The translations under genes were made by a program, and so were the position numbers. 42,149 nt of DNA from Methylococcaceae bacterium (GTDB lineage: Bacteria > Pseudomonadota > Gammaproteobacteria > Methylococcales > Methylococcaceae), in contig SCQD01000119.1 of the NCBI GenBank assembly GCA_004299145.1, positions 1 through 42,149 on the forward strand, read 5' to 3'. Below the pieces are notes generated by a model. The model was not told where the DNA came from, did no database searches, and worked only from the letters and a program-made list of their open reading frames with translations. Positions 10,591-21,726 of the stretch are shown here, piece by piece (the first letter of the stretch is position 1; every line of letters begins with the position of its first letter).

Positions 10591-11726
10591 CAGCTGAACT
10601 TCATACCGTCAAAAAACTTTTTGACGCCATCAAACCAGCCGTGGGCCTGGGGACTGTGGCGACTGCCTCCTCCTGACAAGGAAAGTTCAAGCTGCTGTAT
10701 CAGGTCGGTCTGTTCTTTGGTAAGCGACACCGGTACTTCCACCCTGACGCGGCACAGCAGGTCACCCACGGGACCGCCGCGCACGGGTTTTACGCCCTTG
10801 CCGCGCAAGCGGAACAATTTGCCGGTCTGGGTCTCCGCAGGAATTTTCAGCATCACTTTGCCATCCAGCGTCGGCACCTCCAGCTCACCCCCCAAACAAG
10901 CCATGGGAAAACTGATGGGCACTTCGCAGTGCAGATTGGCGCCGTCGCGGGTAAAAATCGCGTGCTCGCGCACCTGGATTTGCACGTACAAATCGCCCGA
11001 CGGACCACCGGCTTCTCCGGCTTCACCTTCGCCGGACAAACGAATGCGGTCGCCGGTATCCACCCCGGCCGGCACTTTGACGGACAGGGTTTTGTTTTCC
11101 TGGATCCGGCCCTTGCCATAACAAGCACGGCAAGGATCGCGAATCTGCTGGCCGCTGCCGTGGCAAGCTGGACAGGTCTGCTGCACGGCGAAAAAGCCCT
11201 GCTGGATGCGCACGACGCCGTGACCGTGGCAAGTACCGCAGGTGGTCGGCGAAGTACCTTTGCGCGCGCCGTTGCCGCCGCACTCGGTACAGGGTGTCAG
11301 CGTGGGAATGCGGATTTTTACTTCCGTACCCGCGACGGCTTCTTCCAGACTCAGTTCCAGGTTGTAGCGCAAATCGGCGCCGCGCTGCACCCGGCTGCGC
11401 CCACCGCCACGCCGGCCGCCGCCGAAAATGTCGCCGAACACATCGCTGAAAATATCGCTGAAACCTTCCGCGCCCGCGCCGAATCCGCCGCCCATGGACG
11501 CTTCAACCCCTGCGTGGCCGAACTGATCGTAAGCCGAACGCTTTTTCTCGTCCGACAATACGTCATAGGCCTCCTTGACCTTTTTAAACTGTTCCTCCGC
11601 TTTCGGATTATCCGTATTGCGGTCAGGGTGATATTTCATCGCCAGCCGGCGAAAGGCTTTTTTGATTTCGCCGTCGCTGGCGTTGCGCGCCACGCCTAAA
11701 GTTTCGTAATAATCTTCTTTTGCCAT
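10590..11726 (-). CDS. dnaJ: Chaperone protein DnaJ (Hsp40)
   Basis: DnaJ delivers unfolded clients to DnaK and stimulates its ATPase. The 378 residues comprise a J domain with HPD at 33-35, a Gly/Phe-rich linker ([11 protein letters not shown]), four CxxCxGxG zinc repeats at about 148-205 ([32 protein letters not shown]) and the C-terminal client-binding domains. It follows dnaK after a 386-base gap full of palindromes. Its stop codon shares a base with the start of the receiver-kinase gene downstream. Confidence 0.98.
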   Translation of the reverse strand: MAKEDYYETLGVARNASDGEIKKAFRRLAMKYHPDRNTDNPKAEEQFKKVKEAYDVLSDEKKRSAYDQFGHAGVEASMGGGFGAGAEGFSDIFSDVFGDIFGGGRRGGGRSRVQRGADLRYNLELSLEEAVAGTEVKIRIPTLTPCTECGGNGARKGTSPTTCGTCHGHGVVRIQQGFFAVQQTCPACHGSGQQIRDPCRACYGKGRIQENKTLSVKVPAGVDTGDRIRLSGEGEAGEAGGPSGDLYVQIQVREHAIFTRDGANLHCEVPISFPMACLGGELEVPTLDGKVMLKIPAETQTGKLFRLRGKGVKPVRGGPVGDLLCRVRVEVPVSLTKEQTDLIQQLELSLSGGGSRHSPQAHGWFDGVKKFFDGMKFS

Positions 11727-11833
11727 CGGCTTAATCTGTGTTTTTCATAAATGATGGGGGTACGGCAGCCATCCTATAACAAACTAAAGCCGCCGATATA
11801 GGCGGCGGCTATAAGTTTTCGCAGGTTCCCGCT

Positions 11834-12100
11834 GGTTCCCAACCTCCGGGTTGGGAACCCGGCCCGGGAAGCTCCCGCTTCCCGAGTGGGGAAGGGAAAC
11901 TGGAGTCTTCAAGGGAGCGAGAACTGGGCTTGAACAAAGTTTTTTTGCGGTCGCACAGCGAGTATCGGGAAGCAGGAGCTTCCCTAACCGCGTTCCCAAG
12001 CAGAGCTTGGGAACGAGACGAAACCAACGTCACTTAGTCAATCCGCTACGCGACGCAGAGCGTCGCCGGCTGCGTTCCCACGCAGAGCGTGGGAACGATA
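11834..12100. repeat. Cluster of REP-like palindromes between dnaK and dnaJ
   Basis: The 386-base gap between dnaK and dnaJ holds no gene but several perfect hairpins: GGTTCCCAACC-TCCG-GGTTGGGAACC at 11834-11859, then CGGGAAGC-TCCC-GCTTCCCG, GGGAAGC-AGGA-GCTTCCC, GTTCCCAAGC-AGA-GCTTGGGAAC, CGACGC-AGA-GCGTCG and GTTCCCACGC-AGA-GCGTGGGAAC ending near 12100. The two hairpin types alternate, as in bacterial interspersed mosaic elements. The cluster lies inside a probable operon, so it may affect mRNA processing or the dnaK/dnaJ ratio. Confidence 0.9.
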
Positions 12101-12112
12101 GCCAGGAACGGC

Positions 12113-14053
<1,941 letters not shown>

Positions 14054-14101
14054 GGTACTATCTCCAGAATAGGTAATAAGGGGGTATCCGACTAACAGCG
14101 G

Positions 14102-14130
14102 ATATGAGGCGAAACGGGGTTAATTTCAAG
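14102..14130 (-). promoter_or_regulatory. Probable sigma32 (heat-shock) promoter for dnaK
   Basis: The minus strand reads CTTGAAA, 14 bases, then CCTCATAT. This matches the RpoH consensus CTTGAAA / CCCCATnT in all but one position with a normal spacer. The -35 element overlaps the TGA stop of grpE, and the predicted start falls about 40 bases before the dnaK ATG. It would let dnaK-dnaJ be induced independently of hrcA-grpE. Confidence 0.7.
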
Positions 14131-14734
14131 CGGTTTCATCGACGCGCGGCGTTTCCACGCCGCCTTTGGCAATCACCACCATGGCTGGGCGCAACAATCG
14201 CTCGTGCAACACATAGCCCTTTTGAAAAACCTTCACCACGGTATTCGCCTCTCCCTGCGCACTGGGATCGACCGCCATGGCCTGGTGCAACTCAGGATTG
14301 AACTTTTCACCCAAAGGATTCAGCTCCAGCACATTGAAGCGCTCCAGCACGCTGAGCAATTGTTTCAAGGTCAGCTCACCGCCTTCCCGCAGCTGGACGA
14401 CTTCCGGCGCGTCGCCCTTGGCGGCCTGGATGCCGAGTTCCAGGCTGTCGATGACCGGCAACAGTTCCTTGGCAAAACGCTCCAGGGCAAATTTGCGCGT
14501 ACTGTCCAGGTCTTTGTCCGTACGGCGGCGCAGATTGTCCATTTCCGCCTGCAAACGCAGCAGTTTGTCCCAGTTTTCATCGGCACGGCGATGGGCCTGT
14601 GCCAATTCCTCGCGCAAACCTCCCACGTCCAATTGCGCATCCAGCGCGGTCTCGAACAGCTCCCCTTCGATCGGTCCAGCCTCGTCCAGGGCGGCTGGCT
14701 GCACGTCTTGTTGTTGCTCCGGCTCCGCATTCAT
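14126..14734 (-). CDS. grpE: Nucleotide exchange factor GrpE
   Basis: GrpE releases ADP from DnaK and so resets the chaperone cycle. The protein has a poorly conserved acidic N-terminus, a long coiled-coil helix (about 45-95, LRLQAEMDNLRRRTDKD) and the C-terminal beta domain with the signature EKFNPELHQAM and VFQKGYVLHERLLRPAMVVI. The ORF track begins at TTG; the ATG three codons later (14732-14734) is preferred, with GGGAG eleven bases upstream. It lies between hrcA and dnaK. Confidence 0.97.
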   Translation of the reverse strand: MNAEPEQQQDVQPAALDEAGPIEGELFETALDAQLDVGGLREELAQAHRRADENWDKLLRLQAEMDNLRRRTDKDLDSTRKFALERFAKELLPVIDSLELGIQAAKGDAPEVVQLREGGELTLKQLLSVLERFNVLELNPLGEKFNPELHQAMAVDPSAQGEANTVVKVFQKGYVLHERLLRPAMVVIAKGGVETPRVDETA

Positions 14735-14773
14735 GTTTTGCAAAACTCCCGTGAACTAAATTCTGATGGTTAA

Positions 14774-14867
14774 AAGCGTAGGATGCACTGAGTCGGCGAA
14801 GCGCATCGTTTGTAAGCGATGCGCTTTCCAGAAGCATTAGGCTTCCGCGAGAACGCGGCGGCTTTCC
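14774..14867. repeat. Dispersed repeats between hrcA and grpE
   Basis: The 176-base gap carries three recognisable pieces: GCGTAGGATGCACTGAGTC, of the GTAGGRT family seen elsewhere in the window; a ten-base-pair hairpin AAGCGCATCG-TTTGTAAG-CGATGCGCTT at 14799-14826; and CCGCGAGAACGCGGCGGCTT at about 14845, a divergent single copy of the 39-bp unit repeated in hemH. The loop TTTGTAAG resembles the loop ATTGTGAA of the hairpin at 20924-20959. Confidence 0.7.
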
Positions 14868-14910
14868 TTCGTTCAGCGCATCCTCCGTATACACATACCA
14901 TTAATGTGGG

Positions 14911-15981
14911 CTAGCTCGCCTGATTCAAGGCCGCGCCCAACAATTTAGCCGTCACGTCCACCAGCGGAATCACCCGCTCATAAGCCATGCGCGTGGGGCC
15001 GATCACCCCCAGCACGCCCACTACCTGGTCATCCATCGTATAAGCGGCCGTCACCAGCGAGCACTGATCCAGGGGTTTATATCCGGATTCTTCGCCGATA
15101 AAAATCTGCACGCCATCAGCTTCCAGGCAACGGTCCAACAGGTGCATGATGTCCTGCTTATGGTTGAACGCTTCGAACATATCGCGCAATTTGCTCAAGC
15201 TGGACAGTTCGGCAAACGTCATCAGATTGGTTTCACCGCTCAATACAAAGTCTTTGTCGCCTTCCTGGTCCTTGTTCTGCAACGCCAGTTCAGCCATGTG
15301 CGCGGCATTGATGAGTTCCTGATTCAACGCATCACGATCCTGCAGCAGTTCCGAGCGGATATTCAGGCGAATCTCGGCCAGATCCCGGCCCTGACACAAC
15401 GCATTGAGATAATTGGCCGCTGCTTGCAACTCGGCAGCGGTAAACTCACGGCTGGGATAAATGATGCGGTTATGCACTTCCTGCTGGTTGGTCACCAGAA
15501 TGACCAGCACCCTGCCGTTGGACAGGGACAAAAACTCGATGTGGCGAAAAGCCGTGCGCTGGGTCGGCAGCGGCAAAGTCACCAAGCCGGCCATGCGCGT
15601 GGCGGCCGACAACAGCCTGGAAGCCGTTTGCAAGACGCTCTGCGGGCTGCTCTGAGCCGTCAATGTCAGCTCCAGCTCTTGCAGCACGTTCTGCTGCAAC
15701 GGCTTGATGGTCAGCAAAGAATCCACGAACACCCGGTAACCGCTCACCGTGGGAATGCGCCCGGCGGAAGTATGCGGAGAAGTAACCAGGCCATATTCTT
15801 CCAGATCGGCCATGACGTTGCGGATGGTCGCCGAACTCAGCTGCAAATCGGTTTCACGCGACAAACAACGCGACCCCACGGGTTGGCCGTCGTGTATGTA
15901 ACGTTCAACCAGCGCCTTGAGTAAGCACTGGGCGCGTTCGTTGAGCTCGGGTAAATTGGGATAGCGGGAGGGCTGCACCAT
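14911..15981 (-). CDS. hrcA: Heat-inducible transcription repressor HrcA
   Basis: HrcA represses chaperone operons by binding CIRCE operators and is itself kept active by the GroE chaperonin. The 356-residue length is normal. An N-terminal winged-helix domain (about 10-85, with SSATIRNVMADLEEYGL and SPHTSAGRIPT) precedes the GAF-like dimerisation domain. It heads the hrcA-grpE-dnaK-dnaJ group. No complete CIRCE is seen upstream, only a half-site, so its targets may lie elsewhere, for example at groES-groEL. Confidence 0.97.
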   Translation of the reverse strand: MVQPSRYPNLPELNERAQCLLKALVERYIHDGQPVGSRCLSRETDLQLSSATIRNVMADLEEYGLVTSPHTSAGRIPTVSGYRVFVDSLLTIKPLQQNVLQELELTLTAQSSPQSVLQTASRLLSAATRMAGLVTLPLPTQRTAFRHIEFLSLSNGRVLVILVTNQQEVHNRIIYPSREFTAAELQAAANYLNALCQGRDLAEIRLNIRSELLQDRDALNQELINAAHMAELALQNKDQEGDKDFVLSGETNLMTFAELSSLSKLRDMFEAFNHKQDIMHLLDRCLEADGVQIFIGEESGYKPLDQCSLVTAAYTMDDQVVGVLGVIGPTRMAYERVIPLVDVTAKLLGAALNQAS

Positions 15982-16024
15982 AATCGCTGCAAGCTAGCCT
16001 TAACACTCGACAAGAAGACCGTCA

Positions 16025-16054
16025 ACAGTAACAATCAGCCGCCACCAGTGTCAA
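16025..16054 (-). promoter_or_regulatory. Probable sigma70 promoter of hrcA
   Basis: The minus strand has a perfect -35 TTGACA (16049-16054) and, after 18 bases, TACTGT (16025-16030), which keeps the three most conserved -10 positions. A CIRCE-like half-site GAGTGTTAA follows at 16000-16008, where a repressor could act, but the partner half is missing. Confidence 0.5.
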
Positions 16055-16170
16055 GTAAAGCGGCGCTTACCCTATAAAGGCGTCTCACGCAAACGGCGCC
16101 AAACCGGCTAAACTGGTCGTGTATTGCGCGGCAATATGCCTTTCTTATCTCCCTTTATGGATGAACCTCT

Positions 16171-17184
16171 ATGAACATTACCATCGTTGGTTCCGGCGTA
16201 GCCGGTGTCACTTGCGCGGATGCGCTCATCAAAGCCAACCACAGCGTGACATTAATCACCCGCGAAACAGCGGGCTACTATTCCCGCCCCATGCTGTCGC
16301 ACGGATTCAGCCATGACGACGTCGAACAGCAGATCGTCACGCGCTCATTCGATGAACTCAGCCAAAGCGGCATTCACGTCCACAGCCATTGCGACGTCCG
16401 CCGCATCGACGCCGCCCAGCAGCGCCTGACCTGCATCAACGACCACGGCGAATTCATGCTGAACTACGACACGCTGATCCTGGCACTCGGTTCCATGGCC
16501 TTCGTACCGCCGCCGCTGACCGAGTTTCGCCGGCTGTTCAACGTACTCAACGAGCTGAACGATCTCATCATCCTGCGCCGCCTGCGCCAGCGCGCGCGCA
16601 AACAGGATAGCAGCGCGCGCTGGGCCATCATCGGCGGAGGCTTGATAGGCTGCGAACTCGCCGCCGACCTGGCCAAAGCCGGCGACGCCGTCACTGTATT
16701 TCACGTGGCAGGCCAACTCATGGAACGGCAGTTGCAGGCAGACGACGCCGACACGCTGCAACACACGCTGGAACAAGCGGGGATCGCGCTGGAGCTGAAT
16801 TGCAACGTGCTGGCAATAGAAGAAGAGGGAGATTACCGGGCCGTGGTCACGCAAAACGCCCGTCACGGCGGCTATTGCGGCGTGATCATCGCTTGCGGCT
16901 TTAAACCGCGCGCGCTGCTGGCCGAACAAGCCGGGCTGGCGGTGCAGCGAGGCATCACCGTGGATGGCTGGTTACGCACCAGCGATCCGCATATCCATGC
17001 GATAGGCGATGTCGCCCAGTGCAGCGATGGCCGCATTTACGCATTCATCGCGCCGATACGCAGCCAGGCCCAGTGGCTGGCACAATACCTCAGCGGCGCC
17101 ACGGAAAGCGCCTGGACGCCGCCCGTGTTCCACCCCAAAGCCAAAATCCACGGCTTTACCGCCAGCCATCCTTACCAATTCTAA
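16171..17184 (+). CDS. FAD-dependent NAD(P)H oxidoreductase, rubredoxin reductase-like
   Basis: This flavoprotein probably passes electrons from NAD(P)H to a small redox carrier such as rubredoxin. Two Rossmann motifs are visible: [13 protein letters not shown] at residues 7-19 for FAD and [14 protein letters not shown] near 150 for NAD(P)H. The FAD-binding IHAIGDVAQ follows near residue 272. The N-terminal [10 protein letters not shown] is typical of rubredoxin-NAD reductases. At 337 residues it is some 40-50 shorter than usual members, the C-terminal end being cut back. It converges with recQ; the two stop codons overlap. No rubredoxin gene is visible nearby. Confidence 0.82.
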   Translation: MNITIVGSGVAGVTCADALIKANHSVTLITRETAGYYSRPMLSHGFSHDDVEQQIVTRSFDELSQSGIHVHSHCDVRRIDAAQQRLTCINDHGEFMLNYDTLILALGSMAFVPPPLTEFRRLFNVLNELNDLIILRRLRQRARKQDSSARWAIIGGGLIGCELAADLAKAGDAVTVFHVAGQLMERQLQADDADTLQHTLEQAGIALELNCNVLAIEEEGDYRAVVTQNARHGGYCGVIIACGFKPRALLAEQAGLAVQRGITVDGWLRTSDPHIHAIGDVAQCSDGRIYAFIAPIRSQAQWLAQYLSGATESAWTPPVFHPKAKIHGFTASHPYQF

Positions 17185-19337
17185 TCATTGTTTTCGCCCT
17201 CCAATGCTTCCCGCCGCAACCCCGTCACCACGCAGCGCAATACGTGGTAATCGATTTTGCCGTCCAGCAATTCATATAGCGGTTTCAGGCGGGTTTGCTC
17301 CTCTTCCGGCAAGGACAGCCAAGCGTCGGTGATGGCCTCGATCTGTGCTTCGGTAATTTCGGTGATTTCCCGGTAATCCAGCATGGAGGCTTCGACCGCC
17401 TGGACCACGTGCCCCCACACGGTGCTCAGCGCCAGGTTGCGGCGCTGGGCGATTTGCGCAATCGACATGCCCTGCAACAGCAGTTGCAGGCTTTGGCGGA
17501 AAGTCGCGGCTTCGGCCGGCGCGGCGGGCGGCGGACCGAATTGGCGCAATACTTCCAAAAATGCCGCGCCGTAATGGAGCAGCTTGTATTCACCGACGCC
17601 GGAAATTTTCGCCAATGCATCCGTGCTTTGCGGGCGCGATTGCGCCATTTGCGTCAGCACGCCGTCCGGGAAAATCATGTACGGCGCCACGCCCTGTTCT
17701 TCCGCCAGCTTGCGCCGCAAAGCGCGCAGTTCCTCGAAAATGCGGCCTTCCACGCCGTCCGGCACGCTGCCGCCGCGCCGGCTTTTGCCGGTCTCGGCGA
17801 CCACCTGGTCCTTGCGCAGCAACACCGGCTGCTCGCCGCGCAGCACCGGGCGGCTGGCTTCGGTCAGGCGCAAGGCGCCGTGCGCGTCCCAGTCCACCGC
17901 CAACAGGCCGCGCACCAGCAATTGGCGGAATACCGAGCGCCACTGGGTGGCGTCCAGGTCTTTGCCGATGCCGTAAGTACTGAGGCGGTCATGGCCGTAT
18001 GAGCGGATTTTTTCGGTGTGGTGGCCCAGCAGAATATCCAGCAGATGGACCACGCCGAAGCGCTGGCCGGCGCGATAAACGCAGGACAGCGCTTTGCGCG
18101 CCGCTTCGGTGGCGTCCCAGGTTTGCACCGGCTCCAGGCAGTTGTCGCAGTTGCCGCAGGGCTTGAGCATTTCGTCGCCGAAATAGGCTAGCAAAGCCTG
18201 GCGGCGGCAACTGGTAAGTTCGCAAAAGCCCAGCATGGCGTCCAGCTTGTGGCGCTCCACCTGCTTGTGCAGGTCGTCGGCTTCGGATTGTTCTATCCAC
18301 TGCTGCATCATCACCACGTCCTGCAGGCCGTAGATCATCCAGGCCTCGGACGGCAGGCCGTCGCGCCCGGCGCGCCCGGTTTCCTGGTAGTAGGCTTCCA
18401 GGGTTTTGGGCAAATCAGTGTGGGCGACGAAGCGCACATCCGGTTTGTCGATGCCCATGCCGAAAGCGATGGTGGCAACGATCACCACGCCGTCCTGGCG
18501 CAAAAAGCGGTCCTGATTTTGCTGGCGCGCCTGGGGCGTCATGCCGGCGTGGTAGGGCCAGGCGTCGTAGCCTTGTTCGCGCAGCCAGGCGGCGGTTTCG
18601 TCGGTTTTTTTGCGCGACAGGCAATAGACGATGCCGGCCTCGCCGCGCCGTGGGCTGAGGAAGGACAATAACTGCTGGCGGATGTTTTGCTTGGGCTGGA
18701 TGCGGTAGCGGATATTCGGCCGGTCGAAGCCGCTGACGAACTGCGCCGCTTGTTCCAGCCCCAGGCGCAACAAAATTTCTTCGCGGGTGCGGGCATCGGC
18801 GGTGGCGGTGAGGGCGATGCGCGGCACGGCGGGAAAGCGTTCGTGCAGCACCGACAGCTTCCAGTATTCGGCGCGGAAATCGTGCCCCCACTGCGACACG
18901 CAGTGCGCTTCGTCGATGGCGAACAGCGCCACTTCTCCCTGTTGCAGCATATCCAGCGTGCGTGGCGTCAACAGCCGCTCCGGGGCGATGTAGAGCAGGT
19001 CCAGTTCGCCGCGGCGAAACGCGCTTTCCACGGCATATTGCGCTTCGCCGTTCAAGGTGGAATTCAAAAACGCCGATCTCACGCCCAGTTGCTGCAAGGC
19101 ATTGACCTGATCTTGCATCAGCGCGATCAAGGGCGACACCACCACGCCGCAACCGGGGCGCAGCAGCGAGGGGATCTGGTAGCACACGGACTTGCCGCCG
19201 CCGGTGGGCATCAGCACCAGGGCATCGCCGCCCGCCGTGACGTGGCGGATGACGTCCGCCTGATGACCGCGAAATTGTTGATAGCCGTATACCCGCTGGA
19301 GCAGGTTCAGGGCAGGATCGGTAGCTTGAGGTGTCAT
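17181..19337 (-). CDS. recQ: ATP-dependent DNA helicase RecQ with a C-terminal helix-turn-helix
   Basis: RecQ unwinds DNA in the 3'-5' direction during recombination repair and fork restart. The 718 residues include Walker A (MPTGGGKS, 43-50), the DEAH box ([13 protein letters not shown], about 141-153), a zinc-binding region with four Cys (CELTSCRRQ ... CGNCDNC), a winged-helix RQC domain and an HRDC domain near residues 535-610 ([11 protein letters not shown]). Past these, about 100 further residues contain a helix-turn-helix of the type found in some long RecQ proteins ([17 protein letters not shown]). It is therefore longer than the E. coli protein of about 610. Confidence 0.96.
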   Translation of the reverse strand: MTPQATDPALNLLQRVYGYQQFRGHQADVIRHVTAGGDALVLMPTGGGKSVCYQIPSLLRPGCGVVVSPLIALMQDQVNALQQLGVRSAFLNSTLNGEAQYAVESAFRRGELDLLYIAPERLLTPRTLDMLQQGEVALFAIDEAHCVSQWGHDFRAEYWKLSVLHERFPAVPRIALTATADARTREEILLRLGLEQAAQFVSGFDRPNIRYRIQPKQNIRQQLLSFLSPRRGEAGIVYCLSRKKTDETAAWLREQGYDAWPYHAGMTPQARQQNQDRFLRQDGVVIVATIAFGMGIDKPDVRFVAHTDLPKTLEAYYQETGRAGRDGLPSEAWMIYGLQDVVMMQQWIEQSEADDLHKQVERHKLDAMLGFCELTSCRRQALLAYFGDEMLKPCGNCDNCLEPVQTWDATEAARKALSCVYRAGQRFGVVHLLDILLGHHTEKIRSYGHDRLSTYGIGKDLDATQWRSVFRQLLVRGLLAVDWDAHGALRLTEASRPVLRGEQPVLLRKDQVVAETGKSRRGGSVPDGVEGRIFEELRALRRKLAEEQGVAPYMIFPDGVLTQMAQSRPQSTDALAKISGVGEYKLLHYGAAFLEVLRQFGPPPAAPAEAATFRQSLQLLLQGMSIAQIAQRRNLALSTVWGHVVQAVEASMLDYREITEITEAQIEAITDAWLSLPEEEQTRLKPLYELLDGKIDYHVLRCVVTGLRREALEGENND

Positions 19338-19392
19338 GGATGAGGGTTGGTTGGTTTGTTCTCGTCTTTAGCAAAGACGATGGGTACAAAGC

Positions 19393-19639
19393 GTAGGGTA
19401 CGCTGTGCGTACCGTTTGCGCTGGTTCCCAAGCTCCTGCTTGGAAATCCGGTCAGTGAAGCTCCCGCTTCGCGTTTGTCCGATGGGATACCGCAGGCCAT
19501 GTGTCGGCCCGGGAAGCCGGAGCTTCCCGGCAGCATTCCCAAGCGGAGCTTGGGAACGAGCGCAACGCTCGCGCACAAGCGGGGCCAGTGTCATGGCTGC
19601 CGTTGTGCGCCGCATCACGGTACGCACAGCGTACCCTAC
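19393..19639. repeat. 247-bp composite element bounded by perfect 23-bp inverted repeats
   Basis: The left arm (19393-19415) begins GTAGGGTACGCTGTGCGTAC and its exact reverse complement occurs at 19617-19639. Between them are REP-type hairpins, including GGTTCCCAAGC-TCCT-GCTTGG, CCGGGAAGC-CGGA-GCTTCCCGG and a TTCCCAAGCGGAGCTTGGGAA palindrome. The right arm contains the TAG stop of waaF. No transposase is encoded, so this resembles a MITE-like unit or two solo repeats facing each other. Confidence 0.85.
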
Positions 19640-20661
19640 CGTTTCAACAGATAATCCAGTTCCGTCAGCACTCGCGCGGGTTCAATTTGGGTCAGGCAGT
19701 GCGTATGTCCATAAGGGCATGCGCGTTTGAAGCAGGGCGAGCAGTCCAGCCCCAGCCGCACGATGCGGGCCTTATCGCTCAATGGCGGGGTAAAGCCGGG
19801 ATCGGACGAGCCGTACAGCGCCACCAGCGGTTTGTCCAAAGCAGCGGCGACGTGCATCAACCCCGAATCGTTGCTGACCACCGCATCGGCCAGGGACAGC
19901 AGCGCCACCGCTTCGGCCAGACAGGTGCGGGCCGCGAAATTGATGCAACCGGGCGCGGCTTGGACAATGGCTTCGGCTGCCGCCTGGTCTTTGTCGGAAC
20001 CGAACAGCCACACCTGCCAGCCCGCCGCCAACTTAGCCCTGGCCAATACGGCAAAATGATCGGACGGCCAGCGCTTGGCCGGGCCGTATTCGGCGCCGGG
20101 ACACAGCGCCAGCACCTTAGCCGGGCCGGCCAAACCAAATTTGGCGAGTGCGGCGGCCACTTGTTGATCCGCTACAAACAAGCGCGGCGGCGGACAGTCC
20201 GGCGGCAAGGCGGCGTCTTTTTCCAGCCCCAAAGCGACAAAGCGCTGCACGGTGCGGGGCAGCAGGGTTTTGTCCAAGCGGCGGGCATCGTTCAGCAAGC
20301 CCCAGCGCAACTCCCCCAGATGACCGGTGCGGCGTGGAATTTGCGCAAAAAACGGCGTCAACGCCGATTTCCAGGAATTGGGCAGCACGATGGCCCAGTC
20401 GAAACTGCCGCGCAGTTCCAGCCCCAACCGTCGCCGTTTCGCAAAGCCGAACTGGCCGTGCCCCAATGGCATCGCCATGCCCTGCGCCACTTCCGGCATG
20501 CAGGCCAGCAACGGCAAGGTCCAGGCCGGAGCCAGCACGCTGATGCGGCTGTCGGGATAGCGTTGCTTGAGGCGCAAAAACAAGCTCTGCGCCATCACCA
20601 TGTCGCCAACCCAGGACGGGCCGACCACCAGTATGCGGGGATGTGTCTCGGTAACTTTCAT
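19636..20661 (-). CDS. waaF: ADP-heptose:LPS heptosyltransferase II
   Basis: This family 9 glycosyltransferase adds the second heptose to the inner core of lipopolysaccharide at the cytoplasmic face of the inner membrane. Visible family signatures are the N-terminal ILVVGPSWVGDMVMAQSLF, the PGAEYGPAKRWP stretch of the donor site and VSNDSGLMHVAAAL. I start at the ATG of MKVTETHPR (20659-20661); the longer ORF start adds 20 unlikely residues, and MGD at 20670 is an alternative. The stop codon TAG lies inside the arm of a dispersed inverted repeat. Confidence 0.94.
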   Translation of the reverse strand: MKVTETHPRILVVGPSWVGDMVMAQSLFLRLKQRYPDSRISVLAPAWTLPLLACMPEVAQGMAMPLGHGQFGFAKRRRLGLELRGSFDWAIVLPNSWKSALTPFFAQIPRRTGHLGELRWGLLNDARRLDKTLLPRTVQRFVALGLEKDAALPPDCPPPRLFVADQQVAAALAKFGLAGPAKVLALCPGAEYGPAKRWPSDHFAVLARAKLAAGWQVWLFGSDKDQAAAEAIVQAAPGCINFAARTCLAEAVALLSLADAVVSNDSGLMHVAAALDKPLVALYGSSDPGFTPPLSDKARIVRLGLDCSPCFKRACPYGHTHCLTQIEPARVLTELDYLLKR

Positions 20662-20857
20662 ATCACCCATACGACTGCGCCAAATTGGAACCCTTTGGCT
20701 GCAAATTGAAAGTTTCCTCAATACGGCACTTCGGGTTATTGGACTGGCGTTTGTTCATGACAATGACGTGGATAGCGGGGTTGCACCCTTAGTGATGCTC
20801 GGTGCTGGTGTGCATGGGGCCGGACTATGGCAAATCCATGAACGACGGTCAACCCCG

Positions 20858-20959
20858 TGATTTTTCCTGATAAAAACCACGGCTGTTCAAAATCGCTTCC
20901 AGCACGTAGCATGTGAGGGAGGCGGCGCGGCGCATCGATTGTGAACGGTGCGCCGCGCC
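20858..20959. other. Intergenic region upstream of waaF with a strong hairpin
   Basis: The 340 bases between waaF and the small secreted protein hold no convincing gene. A 14-bp stem with one wobble pair, GGCGCGGCGCATCG-ATTGTGAA-CGGTGCGCCGCGCC, lies at 20924-20959, and a weaker inverted repeat (CCGTG...CACGG enclosing T and A runs) at about 20858-20883. The strong hairpin resembles the one at 14799-14826 in stem and loop, so it may be another dispersed repeat. Confidence 0.6.
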
Positions 20960-21001
20960 GATCATCCACCCCATAAGCAAAATCTTTTGGAAACACAAGC
21001 A

Positions 21002-21292
21002 ATGAAAATATCCACCATCTTACTCGCCGCCGTACTGGTGGCTTTTTCCGCATTCCAGACCGGCAGCGCGGCGACGCCGGGGTGCGACATTGAACATATC
21101 AAGAAGATGATCCGGCAGGCCAGGAAGGATGGCACGCTGGTGCAGTTTTACGAAACGGCCCCCCAGCATTGCCCGGAATACGGTGGCGAGGGCGCTGCGG
21201 CCAAACAGGGACATGATCGTCTGGTGAGCCTGGTAAACGACGTCAGAAGAGAAAGCGAAAACCGCCAGGGCGGCGGGGGCGGGCATCACTAG
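21002..21292 (+). CDS. Small secreted protein, unknown function
   Basis: The true start is taken as the ATG at 21002 (MKISTILLAAVLV), giving 96 residues with a clear signal peptide and a probable cleavage after GSA-ATPG. The mature part of about 73 residues is charged, with two Cys and a Gly/His-rich end (GGGGGHH). The ORF track begins 18 codons earlier in a stretch without signal features. I do not recognise the family. It lies alone between waaF and decayed genes. Confidence 0.65.
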   Translation: MKISTILLAAVLVAFSAFQTGSAATPGCDIEHIKKMIRQARKDGTLVQFYETAPQHCPEYGGEGAAAKQGHDRLVSLVNDVRRESENRQGGGGGHH

Positions 21293-21323
21293 CGGTATGC
21301 GCGGTTTTGCCGGGTGTTCCAAG

Positions 21324-21655
21324 TTATTTATGGTTTCGAGGGAGCTTCTTGCAAAACTCAACAGGCGAGTGGGATTTTCTGATTTGCGGTGGCAAAAAAG
21401 CGGGACGGGCGCCGCCGAGATCGGTGAGGCTGGCGCGCAAATCCAGCCGGCGCGGGTCCGGGTAATCCAGCAAACCCGCCAGGCGCTGGAACAACTGACC
21501 GCTGCCGGCGTGGCGGCTGGCATGGATGCCGGGCCGGAAACCGCCGTAGCGCCAGGGCACGCGGTACAGGGTGACGTCCGCCATGGCCGCCGTCGCTGCG
21601 GCGGCAGCGACCATGGCGATGACGCCCGCTTGCAGGTTTTTTTCATCATGATTTC
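21324..21655 (-). pseudogene. Possible remnant of an outer-membrane porin gene
   Basis: On the minus strand, ATGATG followed by seven As begins a frame that reads MMKKTCKR. If one more A is assumed, the frame becomes MMKKNLQAGVIAMVAAAAATAAMADVTLY when pieced together, a signal peptide and mature start like those of neisserial-type porins. The following 70 codons are open but show no porin features and end without a recognisable domain. I therefore call it a frameshifted, truncated fragment. Resemblance rests on the signal region only; an unrelated small secreted protein is possible. Confidence 0.3.
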
Positions 21656-21726
21656 TTCGCTATCACAAACCGGCCCGGTGTCGGCACGGCATTGGCGGCA
21701 GGGATACCGTGCCTGAAGCCGGCGCC

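Noticed and set aside
11784-12033. Short ORFs within the dnaK-dnaJ spacer
   Set aside because: They consist of translated palindromes (for example EAPASRYSLCDRKK, FPSPLGKREL) and have no start signals.
16000-16008. CIRCE operator upstream of hrcA
   Set aside because: Only one half (TTAACACTC, one mismatch) is present. The sequence at the required distance does not match GAGTGCTAA, so a full operator is not supported.
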